From JAMXLO01 sp963726125 (GTDB taxonomy: Bacteria; Pseudomonadota; Alphaproteobacteria; Acetobacterales; Acetobacteraceae): a DNA stretch of 64,000 nt. This document shows, in pieces, positions 53,901 to 64,000 of this stretch. The DNA lies in NCBI GenBank assembly GCA_963726125.1, contig CAVSBG010000001.1, positions 248,001 through 312,000 of the forward strand. Direction: 5' to 3'. Positions within the stretch are counted from its first letter, which is position 1, and each line of letters opens with the position of its first letter. The position numbers and the translations under genes were made by a program. The notes beneath the pieces are model-generated. The model made no database searches. It was not told the origin of the DNA and worked only from the letters and a program-made list of their open reading frames with translations.

Positions 53901-56843
53901 CGATCATGTGCCGTCAGGAGAGGCTCTGCGAACAACGCGACGGCGTGTTGGCGAAAATCCGGTGAAACGTACCCCACGCGAAGCCGCCGCCCCGGCGTCC
54001 GATCGAGCGAGAACGACGACGCGGTTGGCATCAGCGGGCGAGCGTGTTGGCGGTCCCAACATTGGTATTCGGAGAAGATCTCCTCTGCCGTCGCATGAGG
54101 CTTATAGTTGAGACAGAACAGGATGTTGCTGTGTGGCAGAGCAAAGTCCGGCTTGAGGGCGAGGGCCTTACGCAAGGCCGCCTCGGCTTCAACCAGGCGG
54201 CCCTGCCGCATGAGCGCAAGCCCCAGATTGTTATGTGCGTCGGCGTGGGTTGGAGCGATGGCTATCGCACGAAGCGCTGCGTCCTCGGCCGCGCGCGCCT
54301 GTCCCGCCAGTGCGAGGACCCATGCCAGATTGACCCAGGCTTCGATGAAATGCGGATCGACACGGACCGCCGCCTGATAGCAATCAGCGCTTTCGTGATA
54401 CCGCCCGCCATCGCGCAGGATGTTGCCCAGGTTGTTCAGCGCGCCAACACGCTCTGGTTCCAGCGCGAGCGCGGCGCGTGCAGCAGTTTCGGCATCGGCA
54501 AGGCGACCCAGCGAGCGCAGGATCGCAGCATGGTTCGCATGCAACTCGGCGGACGCCGGGCCGACGTCGATTGCCGCCCGCATGTGGTCGACCGCTTCGT
54601 GCAATCGCTTGTCGTGATACGCCAGGAGGCCGAGCACGTGGTGGGCTTCTGCATTGGCGCGATCGCGTCCGACCATCCGGGTGGCGAGAGCATTGGCCTC
54701 GGTCGAGTTGCCCGCCGCATAAAGCCGGCGCAATCGAGCGCTGTCGCCTTCGCGCCATTCATCCCAGAGCATGCGGTATGCCGCTTCAACTTCGCGGGCC
54801 AGCCCGGTCGCATCGAGGAGTGGCGAAGCTGCCACACGCCGGCGCAGTTCGCCACGTAACGTGGCCAGGGCGGCGAGATCCGACGCTGCGGCGATGGCGC
54901 GTGCCACGTAGGCATCGATGTCATGAACGATCCAATCGTCCAGTCCGACCGCGTGCAGGATGCTGGCGCCGAACCGGCCGACGCTTGGACGACCAGCGAG
55001 GGAGACGATCGGGACGCCTTGCCAGATTGCCTCGATTGTCGTCGTGCCGGCATTGTGCGGGAACGGATCGAGCGCAATGTCGACCGTGCCATAGGTGGCC
55101 CAGGTCTTCTCCTGCGGCTCCGTGAAGATCAGGTCGAGACGAGCTGCTTCGATCCCATGGGTGGCGAAGCGCGCCAGGACCATGTCGCGGAATGCAGCTT
55201 CAAGGAACGGCAGGTTGTTGAGGACCAGCCGGGCGTTGGGGACCGCATGAAGAATGCGCGCCCAGGCAGCAATAACGGTATCGTTCAACCGCTCGGGCCG
55301 CCCGAAGTGACCGAACGTGATGTAGCCATTTGCCAGAGCGGGAAGCGGCGCAACAGGCGGCATGCCATCGGGCGGGGCGTATGTGATCGGGATGCGTGGC
55401 AGGCGCACGAGACGCTCGCTGAACAGCGCATCGGCACCCGGTGGGGCGAGCGCTTGATCAGCGAGGAAAGCATCCATCGCGGACAGGCCAGTGGTGTATC
55501 CGTGACCCACCAAGTATTCGATCTGCACCGGCGCGGCGCGGCGCGCAAATGTCAGCAGTCGATTGCCGGCGCTGTGACCAGCGAGATCAACCAGCACATC
55601 GATCTTGTCGCCACGAATTGTCTCGGCGAGCCTGGCGTCACTGAGGCCGAGCGTGCTGCACCAATGGTCACAAAGGGCACGGAAGCGTTCGGTGGTGGTA
55701 TCCTCGGCAGCAACTCCCGAGTAGAGGAACAGTTCTAGCTTCGCGTGATCATGTGCAGCGAGCAACGGCTCCGCGAAGAGCGCTACGGCATGCTTGCGAA
55801 AGTCCGCGGAGACGTAACCGACGCGCAGGCGGCGGTTCGGCGTTGTGTCTGTTGCGAACTGGATTGGTGGCGACGCGAGATGCGCCGCATATCGACGATT
55901 CCAATCCTGATACTCGGCAAAAATCGCCTCGGGCGTGACGTCGGTGCGATATCCGAGCGCAAACAGCAGGTTCCCATGGCCACTGGCATGATCGGGCCGC
56001 AATGCCAGCGCTTGTCGGTAGCAGGTTTCGGATTCTGCATGTCGCCCTTGAGATAGCAGCGCCACCCCAAGGTTGATCAGCCATCGGTGGTTCGTCGGAT
56101 CGAGGGCGAGCGCATTTCGGCAGGCTGTCTCCGCGGCGATGGGATAGCCCGACCGGCCAAGCAATGCGCCGAGATTGCCGTGGGCGATCGAGTAGCTGGG
56201 GTCGAGCCGGAGCGTTCTATGCAGTTCCTCTGATGCCTCGGCATTCTGGTTGAGCGCGAACAGCAGTGTTCCCAGGTTGGCATGCATGATCGCGCTGTCA
56301 GGCAGGAATTCGACCGCACGACGGAAGGCTGTTAGCGCTTCTTCCAGTTGGCCGACCTCTTGCAGCGATCGGCCTAGGTTATTCCAGGTGTCCGCATGAT
56401 CAGGACGAAGCGCGAGAGCCCGCTCAAATTCGCTGATCGCCTCGGCGTTGCGCCCCAGTCCGTGCAGGAGATTGCCAAAGTTGTAACGAGCCGGGGCGGA
56501 TCCGGGATCGAGTGCGATCGACGTGCGGTATGCGGCCTCTGCCTCGGTGACTCGACCGACGGCGTTGAGCGCGATGCCTAGAACTCCCGTACTCCCCGGG
56601 GGCTTGGCAGTTGCCTTGCAGCAGTCGAACCACCTCGGCAAATCGCCCCGATTGGTGGGCAATGTCGGCGAGGCCGCGCAAGGCACTTCGGTCGCGCGGG
56701 TTGCGACGAAGCGCAGTCTGCAATCTTGCCTCGGGGCACGAATCTTCGTCACGTTTGCAAACCAAGACCGCTTCGGAGACACCGGTCCGGTCCGGCTCCT
56801 CAGTGGTCGTCGCCGAGGACCGAACCGGTGGTTTCACCCGCAT
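50951..56843 (-). CDS. Triple-module TPR-GT41 (SPINDLY/OGT-like) glycosyltransferase, with a frameshift and an internal stop
   Basis: This giant GT41-family protein (SPINDLY/O-GlcNAc-transferase type) has about 1,963 codons once one base is removed and the internal stop is counted. The ATG at 56843 overlaps the stop of the RTX gene (TGATG). Three modules, each TPR repeats then a Glyco_transf_41 domain, run in order. Their catalytic domains start near residues 334, 951 and 1598, seen as RRLRVGYVSADFRKHAVALF, RRLRVGYVSPDFRQHAVALF and RPLRVGYVSADFRRHSVAWF; each ends in a DPFPHNAGTTTIEA segment. TPR signatures such as YNFGNLLHGLGRNAEAISEF lie before each. One extra base between 56588 and 56605 shifts the N-terminal TPRs. 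TGA at 51770-51772 interrupts domain 3 at HTAG. Such cytoplasmic enzymes attach sugars to Ser/Thr; the RTX protein is the likely target (inference). Confidence 0.86.
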
Positions 56844-59800
56844 CAGACCTGCGTGAACTTAGTTGCATCGAAGGTCCAAGGAGTGGTGCCTGAGCTGTCA
56901 ATCACGCCGACCAAGGTGCCTCCGCCGGTAAAGCTCCCGTTGGCGCTGTAGTACAGCTCACCGGTGTCCTGCTGGTAAACGAACCCGCCACTGGGGGCGT
57001 TCGACAAGGTAAGAGCCTGCCGGGCCGTAGCATCGGCAGCCGACGTAAGATCGGCGGGACTCAGCGCGGCGGCGCCGAGGTCGTAGGTGTTGCCAGTCAG
57101 GATCGAACTGCCGGTTGTATCCAATCCGATCATGTCGCCTTTTGCCGAGTTGAAGTTGGTGATCGTGCTGGTGTTGCCGGCACTCGCCTGGTCGAAGACA
57201 AACTCGTCGGCACCTGTATTGCCGGTGATGAAGTTCAAACCCGCGCCGGCGTCGACCAGGCTGGCGTTCGAGCCGGTCAGCACGATCGTGTCGGCGCCTG
57301 TCCCACCGAAGACCGTTTCCGTGTTCGTCACGGACGCATGATTGGTTGCGTCGGCGAACTGCAGCACGTCGTTGCCACCTCCCAGATCGACGCTGCCAGT
57401 CGCCATGGCGTTGCCGAGCGTCACAATATCCTGGCCGGAGCCCCCGATGAGCGACTGGACGTTGCTCACGGTACCTTTATTCGTTACGTCATCGAGGCTC
57501 AGCTTATTCGATCCCGCTCCGAGATCGACTGACATGCCAGTGGTGAGCGCCCCGCTGAGGGCAACAGTGTCGTTGCCGGTGCCACCAGTGATTGTCTCGG
57601 TGTTTGCCACGGTGGCCGTATTGGTGAAGTTGCCGAATGCCAGCACGTCACTACCTGTCCCCAGATCGATGGAAACATTCACCGCGGCAGCGCCGAGTGT
57701 AATCGTGTCGTTGGCCGTGCCCCCAACCAGTGTGGTGACATTCTGGATTGTCCCGGTATTGGCCACGTTCTTGAGCGTCAATGAATTCGATCCACCGCCA
57801 AGGTCGACGGACATGGCGGCTGTCAGAGCCGTACCGAGGGTCACAGCGTCGTTGCCGCTACCACCAACGATCGACTCGGTATTGGCCACAGTGGCCGTAT
57901 TGGCAAAGTTGCCGAAGGTAAGAGTGTCCGAGCCTGCTCCGAGATCTATTGATGCATTTGAGACAATGCTGCCGAGGGTGACACTGTCGTTGCCGGTACC
58001 GCCGGTGATGGTCTCGGTGTTGGAAACTGTCGCGCTGCTCGTGCCATTGGCGAAGGCGAGCGTGTCGCTGCCGGCGCCGAGATCGATCGAGCCGTTGGTG
58101 ATGGCGCTGCCGAGGGTGATGAGGTCATTGCCCGAGCCGCCGATGAGGGTCTGAACGTTGGTGGCGGTGGCGGTGTTTCCTCCGTCGGCCAAAGTGAGTT
58201 TGTTGGCGCCGGTGCCGAGGTCGACCGACATCGCCGTGGTCAGCGTGGTGCCGAGGGTAATGGTGTCGTTGCCGGTGCCACCGGTGATGGTCTCGGTGTT
58301 GGCCACCGTGGCGGTGTTGGTGAAGTTGCCGAAGGTGAGCGTGTCGCTGCCCGCGGCGAGATCGATCGAGACATTGGTGGCCGCGGCCGACAGGGTGACG
58401 ATATCAGCACCGCTGCCGCCGAGCAGGGTCTCGGTGTTGGCAACCGAGATGGTGTTGCCGCCGGCCGCCAGCGTGAGGGTGTCGTTGCCGGCACCGAGGT
58501 CGACGGACCCGTTGGCGATGCTGGTGGCCAGCGTGATCGTGTCGACGCCGGACCCACCGACCAGGGTAGTGACATTGCTGACGGTGCCCGTGTTGGCGGT
58601 GGCCGCCAAAGTGAGCTTGTTGGATCCGGTGCCGAGGTCGACCGACATATCGGGGGTCAGCGCAGTACCCGAGCGTGACGGTGTCGTCGCCGGTGCCGCC
58701 GGTGATGGTATCGGTGTTGGAAACTGTCGCGCTGTTCGTGCCGTTGGCGAAGGCCAACGTGTCGCTGCCGCCACCAAGGTCGATCGAGCCATTGGAGACG
58801 ACGCTGCCGAACGTGATGGTGTCGGCGCCGGTGCCGCCGATGAGGGTCTGAACGTTGTTGGCGGTGCCCGTATTACTTCCGGCCGCCAAAGTGAGCTTGT
58901 TGGCGCCGGTGCCGAGATCGATCGACATGGCGGTGGTCAGCACACCGCCGAGGGTGATGGCGTCATTGCCGGTGCCACCGGTGATGGTCTCGGTATTGGA
59001 CACCGTGGCGCTGTTGGTGCCGTTGAAGAAGGCCAGCGTGTCGGCGCCGGCGCCGAGGTCGATCGAACCGTTGGTGATGGCGGCGCCCAGAGTGATGGTG
59101 TCGGCACCGGTGCCACCGGTGATGGTCGCTGCGTTCTTGGTGGTGCCGGTGTTGGCGACATTGGCCAAAATGAGCTGGTTCGCACCGGTGCCGAGGTCGA
59201 CCGACATACCAGTGGTGAGCGCACCGCCAAGGGTAACGGTGTCAGCGCTGGTGCCGCCGGTGATGGTCTCGGTGTTGGCGACGGTCACGGTGTTGGCGAA
59301 GTTGCCGAGGGTGAGGCTGTCGCTGCCAGTGCCGAGGTCGATCGAGCCGTTGCTGAGCGCGGTGCTGAGCGTGACGCTATCGGCGCCGGTGCCGCCCACC
59401 ACGGTCTCGGTGTTGGCGACGGTGGCCGCGTTGGTGCCATTGGCAAAAGTGAGCGTGTCGCTGCCGGCGCCGAGATCAACCGAACCCTTGCTGACGGCGC
59501 TGCCGAGGGTGATGGCGTCCGCGCCGGAGCCGCCGACGAGGGTCTGGACGTTGGTGGCGGTGCCTATGTTGCCTCCGGCCGCCAGAGTGAGCGCGTTGGC
59601 CCCGGTGCCAAGATCGACCGACATCGCCGTGGTCAGCGTGCTGCCGAGGGTGATGGTGTCGTTGCCAGTGCCGCCGGTGATGGTCTCGGTGTTGGCCACA
59701 GTGGCGGTGTTGGTGAAGTTGCCGAAGGTGAGGGTGTCGCTGCCCGCGGCGAGATCGATCGAGGCGCCAATGATCGCGGCCGACAGGGTGACGATATCGG

Positions 59801-62800
59801 CACCGGAGCCACCGAGCAGGGTTTCCGTGTTGGCGACCGAAATAGTGTTGCCGCCGGCCGCCAGCGTGAGGGTGTCGTTGCCGCCACCAAGGTCGACGGA
59901 CCCGTTGGCGATGCTGGTGGCGAGCGTGATCGTGTCGACGCCGGTGCCGCCCACGAGGGTGTTGACGTTGCTGACTGAGCCCTTGTTTCCGGTCCCCGCC
60001 AAAGTGAGCTTGTTGGAGCCGGTGCCGAGGTCGACCGACATGCCGGTGGTCAGCGCGGTGCCGAGGGTGACGGTGTCGGCACCGGTGCCGCCGGTGATGG
60101 TCTCGGTGTTGGAAACTGTCGCGCTGTTCGTGCCATTGGCGAAGGCCAGCGTGTCGCTGCCGCCGCCGAGGTCGACCGAGCCATTCACGATGGCGCTGCC
60201 GAGCGTGACGGTATCGTTGCCAGAGCCGCCGATGAGGGTCTGAACGTTATTGGCGGTGCCGACGTTGCCGCCGGCCGCCAAAGTGAGCGCATTGGCACCG
60301 GTGCCGAGATCGATCGACATGGCGGTGGTGAACGTGGTGCCGAGGGTGACGGCGTCGTTGCCGGTGCCACCGGTGATGGTCTCGGTATTGGACACCGTGG
60401 CGCTGTTGGTGCCGTTGAAGAAGGCCAGCGTGTCGGCGCCGGCGCCGAGGTCGATCGAACCATTGGTGATGGCGGCGCCCAGGGTGATGGTGTCGGCACC
60501 GGTGCCACCGGTGACGGTCGCTGCGTTCTTGATGGTGCCGGTGTTGGCGACATTGGCCAAAATGAGCTGGTTCGCACCGGTGCCGAGGTCGACCGACATA
60601 CCAGTGGTGAGTGCACCGCCAAGGGTAACGGTGTCAGCACCGGTGCCACCGGTGATGGTCTCGGTGTTGGTGACGGTCACGGTGTTGGCGAAGTTGCCGA
60701 GGGTGAGGCTGTCGCTGCCAGTGCCGAGGTCAATCGAACCGTTGCTGAGCGCAGTGCCGAGGGTGACGGTGTCGTTGCCGGTACCGCCGGTGATGGTCTC
60801 GGTGTTGGCCACCGTTGCACTGTTGGCGAAGTTGCCGAAGGTGAGCGTATCGCTGCCGGCGCTGAGATCGATCGAGCCGTTGGTGATGGCGCTGCCGAGG
60901 GTGATGACGTCCGCGCCGGAGCCGCCGATGAGGGTCTGAACGTTGGTGGCGGTGCCAGTGTTTCCTCCGGCCGCCAAAGTGAGTTTGTTGGCGCCGGTGC
61001 CGAGATCGACCGACATCGCCGTGGTCAGAGTACTGCCGAGGGTAATGGTGTCGTTGCCGGTGCCACCGGTGATGGTCTCGGTGTTGGCCACCGTTGCACT
61101 GTTGGCGAAGTTGCCGAAGGTGAGCGTGTCGCTGCCCGCGCCAAGATCGATCGAGACATTCGCGACTGCGGCCGACAGGGTGACGATATCGGCACCGGAG
61201 CCGCCGAGCAGGGTCTCGGTGTTGGCAACCGAGATAGTGTTGCCGCCGGCCGCCAGCGTGAGGGTGTCGTTGCCGGCACCGAGGTCGACGGACCCGCTGG
61301 CGATGCTGGTGGCCAGCGTGATCGTGTCGACGCCGGACCCACCGACCAGAGTGGTGACATTGCTGACCGAGCCCGTGTTGGCGGTGCCCGCCAAAGTGAG
61401 CTTGTTCGACCCGGTGCCGAGGTTGACCGACGTGCCGTTGGTCAGTGCGGTACCGAGGGTGACGGTGTCAGCGCCGGTGCCGCCGGTGATGGTTTCGGTG
61501 TTGGATATTGTCGCGCTGTTGGTGCCGTTGGCGAAGGCCAGCGTGTCGCTGCCGCCGCCGAGGTCGATCGAGCCGTTGGAGACGATGGTGCCGAGCGTGA
61601 CGGTGTCGTTACCGGAACCGCCGACGAGGGTCTGAACATTGCTGGCGGTGCCGACGTTGCCGCCGGCCGCCAAAGTGAGCGCATTGGCACCGGTGCCGAG
61701 ATCGATCGACATGGCGGTGGTGAACGTGGTGCCGAGGGTGACGGCGTCGTTGCCGGTGCCACCGGTGATGGTCTCGGTATTGGACACCGTGGCGCTGTTG
61801 GTGCCGTTGAAGAAGGCCAGCGTGTCGGCGCCGGCGCCGAGGTCGATCGAACCATTGGTGATGGCGGCGCCCAGGGTGATGGTGTCGGCACCGGTGCCAC
61901 CGGTGATGGTCGCTACGTTCTTGGTGGTGCCGGTGTTGGCGACATTGGCCAAAATGAGCTGGTTCGCACCGGTGCCGAGGTCGACCGACATACCAGTGGT
62001 GAGCGCACCGGTTAGGGTGACGGCGTCGGCGCCGGTGCCGCCGGTGATGGTCTCGGTATTGGCGACGGTCACGGTGTTGGCGAAGTTGCCGAGGGTGAGG
62101 CTGTCGCTGCCAGTGCCGAGGTCGATCGAGCCGTTGCTGAGCGCGGTGCTGAGCGTGACGCTATCGGCGCCGGTGCCGCCCACCACGGTCTCGGTGTTGG
62201 CGACGGTGGCCGCGTTGGTGCCATTGGCAAAAGTGAGCGTGTCGCTGCCGGCGCCGAGATCAACCGAACCCTTGCTGACGGCGCTGCCGAGGGTGATGGC
62301 GTCCGCGCCGGAGCCGCCGACGAGGGTCTGGACGTTGGTTGCGGTGCCAGTGTTGCCTCCGGCCGCCAGAGTGAGCGCGTTGGCCCCGGTGCCGAGATCG
62401 ACCGACATCGCGGTGGTCAGCGCGGTGCCGAGGGTGATGGTGTCGTTGCCAGTGCCGCCGGTGATGGTCTCGGTGTTGGCCACAGTGGCGGTGTTGGTGA
62501 AGTTGCCGAAGGTGAGGGTGTCGCTGCCCGCGGCGAGATCGATCGAGGCGCCAATGATCGCGGCCGACAGGGTGACGATATCGGCACCGGAGCCACCGAG
62601 CAGGGTTTCCGTGTTGGCGACCGAAATAGTGTTGCCGCCGGCCGCCAGCGTGAGGGTGTCGTTGCCGCCACCAAGGTCGACGGACCCGTTGGCGATGCTG
62701 GTAGCGAGCGTGATCGTGTCGACGCCGGTGCCGCCCACGAGGGTGTTGACGTTGCTGACCGAGCCCTTGTTTCCGGTCCCCGCCAAAGTGAGCTTGTTGG

Positions 62801-64000
62801 AGCCGGTGCCGAGGTCGACCGACATGCCGGTGGTCAGCGCGGTGCCGAGGGTGACGGTGTCGGCACCGGTGCCGCCGGTGATGGTCTCGGTGTTGGAAAC
62901 TGTCGCGCTGTTCGTGCCATTGGCGAAGGCCAGCGTGTCGCTACCACCGCCGAGGTCGATCGAGCCGTTGCTGATCGCAGTGCCAAGCGTGATGGTGTCG
63001 GTACCGGAGCCGCCGACGAGGGTCTGAACATTGCTGGCGGTGCCGACGTTGCCGCCGGCCGCCAAAGTAAGCGCATTGGCACCGGTGCCGAGATCGATCG
63101 ACATGGCGGTGGTGAACGTGGTGCCGAGGGTGACGGCGTCGTTGCCGGTGCCACCGGTGATGGTCTCGGTATTGGACACCGTGGCGCTGTTGGTGCCGTT
63201 GAAGAAGGCCAGCGTGTCGGCGCCGGCGCCGAGGTCGATCGAACCATTGGTGATGGCGGCGCCCAGGGTGATGGTGTCGGCACCGGTGCCACCGGTGATG
63301 GTCGCTACGTTCTTGGTGGTGCCGGTGTTGGCGACATTGGCCAAAATGAGCTGGTTCGCACCGGTGCCGAGGTCGACCGACATACCAGTGGTGAGCGCAC
63401 CGGTTAGGGTGACGGTGTCGGCGCCGGTACCGCCGGTGATGGTCTCGGTATTGGCGACGGTCACGGTGTTGGCGAAGTTGCCGAGGGTGAGGCTGTCGCT
63501 GCCAGTGCCGAGGTCGATCGAGCCGTTGCTGAGCGCGGTGCTGAGCGTGACGCTATCGGCGCCGGTGCCGCCCACCACGGTCTCGGTGTTGGCGACGGTG
63601 GCCGCGTTGGTGCCATTGGCAAAAGTGAGCGTGTCGCTGCCGGCGCCGAGATCGACCGAACCCTTGCTGACGGCGCTGCCGAGGGTGATGGCGTCCGCGC
63701 CGGAGCCGCCGATGAGGGTCTGAACGTTGGTGGCGGTGCCTATGTTGCCTCCGGCCGCCAGAGTGAGCGCGTTGGCCCCGGTGCCAAGATCGACCGACAT
63801 CGCCGTGGTCAGCGTGCTGCCGAGGGTGATGGTGTCGTTGCCAGTGCCGCCGGTGATGGTCTCGGTGTTGGCCACAGTGGCGGTGTTGGTGAAGTTGCCG
63901 AAGGTGAGCGTGTCGCTGCCCGCGGCGAGATCGATCGAGGCGCCAATGATCGCGGCCGACAGGGTGACGATATCGGCACCGGAGCCACCGAGCAGGGTCT
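56843..64000 (-). CDS. Giant RTX-like repeat protein, 5' end outside the window (frameshifted)
   Basis: This is a repeat-built secreted protein of more than 2,380 residues in the window, continuing past its right edge. Each unit of about 46-47 residues has the nonapeptide-like GGTGNDTITL (GGxGxDxUx) and a second Gly-Asp turn such as DLGTGANKL or DLGAGSDTL, suggesting a Ca2+-binding beta-roll. It is rich in Thr, Gly, Asn and Ser. The last 120 or so residues leave the repeat (GNTGADEFVFDQASAGNTST, then DTGELYYSANGSFTGGG), like type-I-secreted serralysin/RTX tails. One extra G at 58668-58670 (CTCGGGTACT) shifts the frame near 58670. The stop overlaps the GT41 start. Confidence 0.88.
58404..64000. 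repeat. Higher-order tandem repeat of about 1.39 kb inside the RTX gene
   Basis: Beyond the ~140-bp unit, near-identical blocks recur at an interval of about 1,392 bp (ten units): equivalent sequence lies near 58855, 60250, 61639 and 63031. The segment encoding GSNKLTLAGTGNKGSVSN at about 60000 recurs at about 62780 with almost no change. Such identity suggests recent duplication by unequal recombination. Copy number may be mis-assembled. Confidence 0.85.

Noticed and set aside
56782..56844. Start of the GT41 protein at 56782 in its main frame
   Set aside because: That N-terminus (MSPKRSWFANV...) is out of frame with TPR-like sequence readable from ATG 56843, which also overlaps the RTX stop; the two are joined by a single-base shift near 56600.
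278..58670. Programmed +1 frameshifting as the main explanation of the shared GGT insertions
   Set aside because: Seven unrelated genes, including argB and pgm, show none of the slippery-site, stop-codon or downstream-structure features expected. Error or mutation is simpler; kept only as an alternative in the finding.
57087..63723. Long plus-strand open frames (up to about 600 codons) opposite the RTX repeats
   Set aside because: They are antisense shadows: the repeat lacks stop codons in several frames, and these products are Val/Pro/Ser-rich low-complexity peptides. The minus-strand frame has RTX motifs and a coupled downstream gene.
56843..64000. CRISPR array, given the many direct repeats
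   Set aside because: The units are protein-coding, about 140 bp, contiguous and not separated by unique spacers; no cas genes are near.
1..64000. tRNA or rRNA genes
   Set aside because: No cloverleaf-like or rRNA-like sequence was recognised in any intergenic region; a tRNAscan-SE or Infernal run would be needed to exclude small RNAs.

Overview
The window is high-GC, densely coded DNA from a Gram-negative bacterium, most likely an alphaproteobacterium of the Rhodospirillales/Acetobacteraceae type. The grounds are an ATP12-type F1-ATPase chaperone, a DUF1127 protein, YraN beside a YifB/ComM ATPase, many polar amino-acid ABC transporters, and GC-rich REP-like hairpins between genes. The assignment is an inference from gene content. 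No rRNA or tRNA was seen.

Layout. 1-4.0 kb: end of a probable dioxygenase, a PhnZ-like HD oxygenase and a polar amino-acid-type ABC transporter, all on +. 4.2-8.5 kb (-): a second such transporter ending in a DAO-family FAD oxidase. 8.9-16.8 kb: CorC-like membrane protein, luciferase-like monooxygenase, TauE/SafE permease, cupin, M23-like protein, class I aldolase, argB and an epoxide-hydrolase-like enzyme. 16.9-19.7 kb (-): methyltransferase and phosphoglucomutase. 19.8-27.2 kb (-): the two halves of a D-glutamate cyclase (DUF4392 and DUF1445) with a SelA-like PLP enzyme, a polar amino-acid ABC transporter and an extra LivK-type binding protein. 27.3-32.7 kb (-): a spermidine/putrescine-type ABC system headed by an NtaA/DmoA-type monooxygenase. 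32.8-37.2 kb (-): acylphosphatase, ATP12, AsmA and pseudouridine synthase. 37.3-46.4 kb: lipoprotein, CmcJ/NvfI-like dioxygenase, DUF1127 protein, LysR regulator, ornithine-decarboxylase-like enzyme, a palindromic element, a GMC-oxidoreductase remnant, yraN, comM, YceI and an MFS exporter.

46.4-64 kb is the most interesting part. A DegT/DnrJ sugar aminotransferase (+) faces a minus-strand, tightly overlapping gene run. The run starts with a giant RTX-like repeat protein, whose 5' end lies beyond the window. It continues with a protein of about 1,960 codons carrying three consecutive TPR-plus-GT41 (SPINDLY/O-GlcNAc-transferase-like) modules, then a hexapeptide acyltransferase, an NAD-dependent epimerase, a CmcI-like methyltransferase and glucose-1-phosphate cytidylyltransferase (rfbF). 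Stop/start overlap couples the repeat protein to the glycosyltransferase. I read this as a candidate system that makes a Thr/Ser/Gly-rich type-I-secreted surface protein and glycosylates it.

A second window-wide signal is a set of single-base insertions that break conserved genes: the HD oxygenase, an ABC binding protein, DAO oxidase, argB, pgm, the CmcI-like methyltransferase and the RTX protein. In all seven, removing one G from a GGT context (GGTAC, GGTGC or GGTCT on one strand) restores both the frame and family-like sequence. This suggests systematic sequencing error or an unusual mutation bias rather than seven independent pseudogenes. An eighth frameshift (N-terminus of the GT41 protein) and an in-frame TGA in its third catalytic domain do not fit that pattern.
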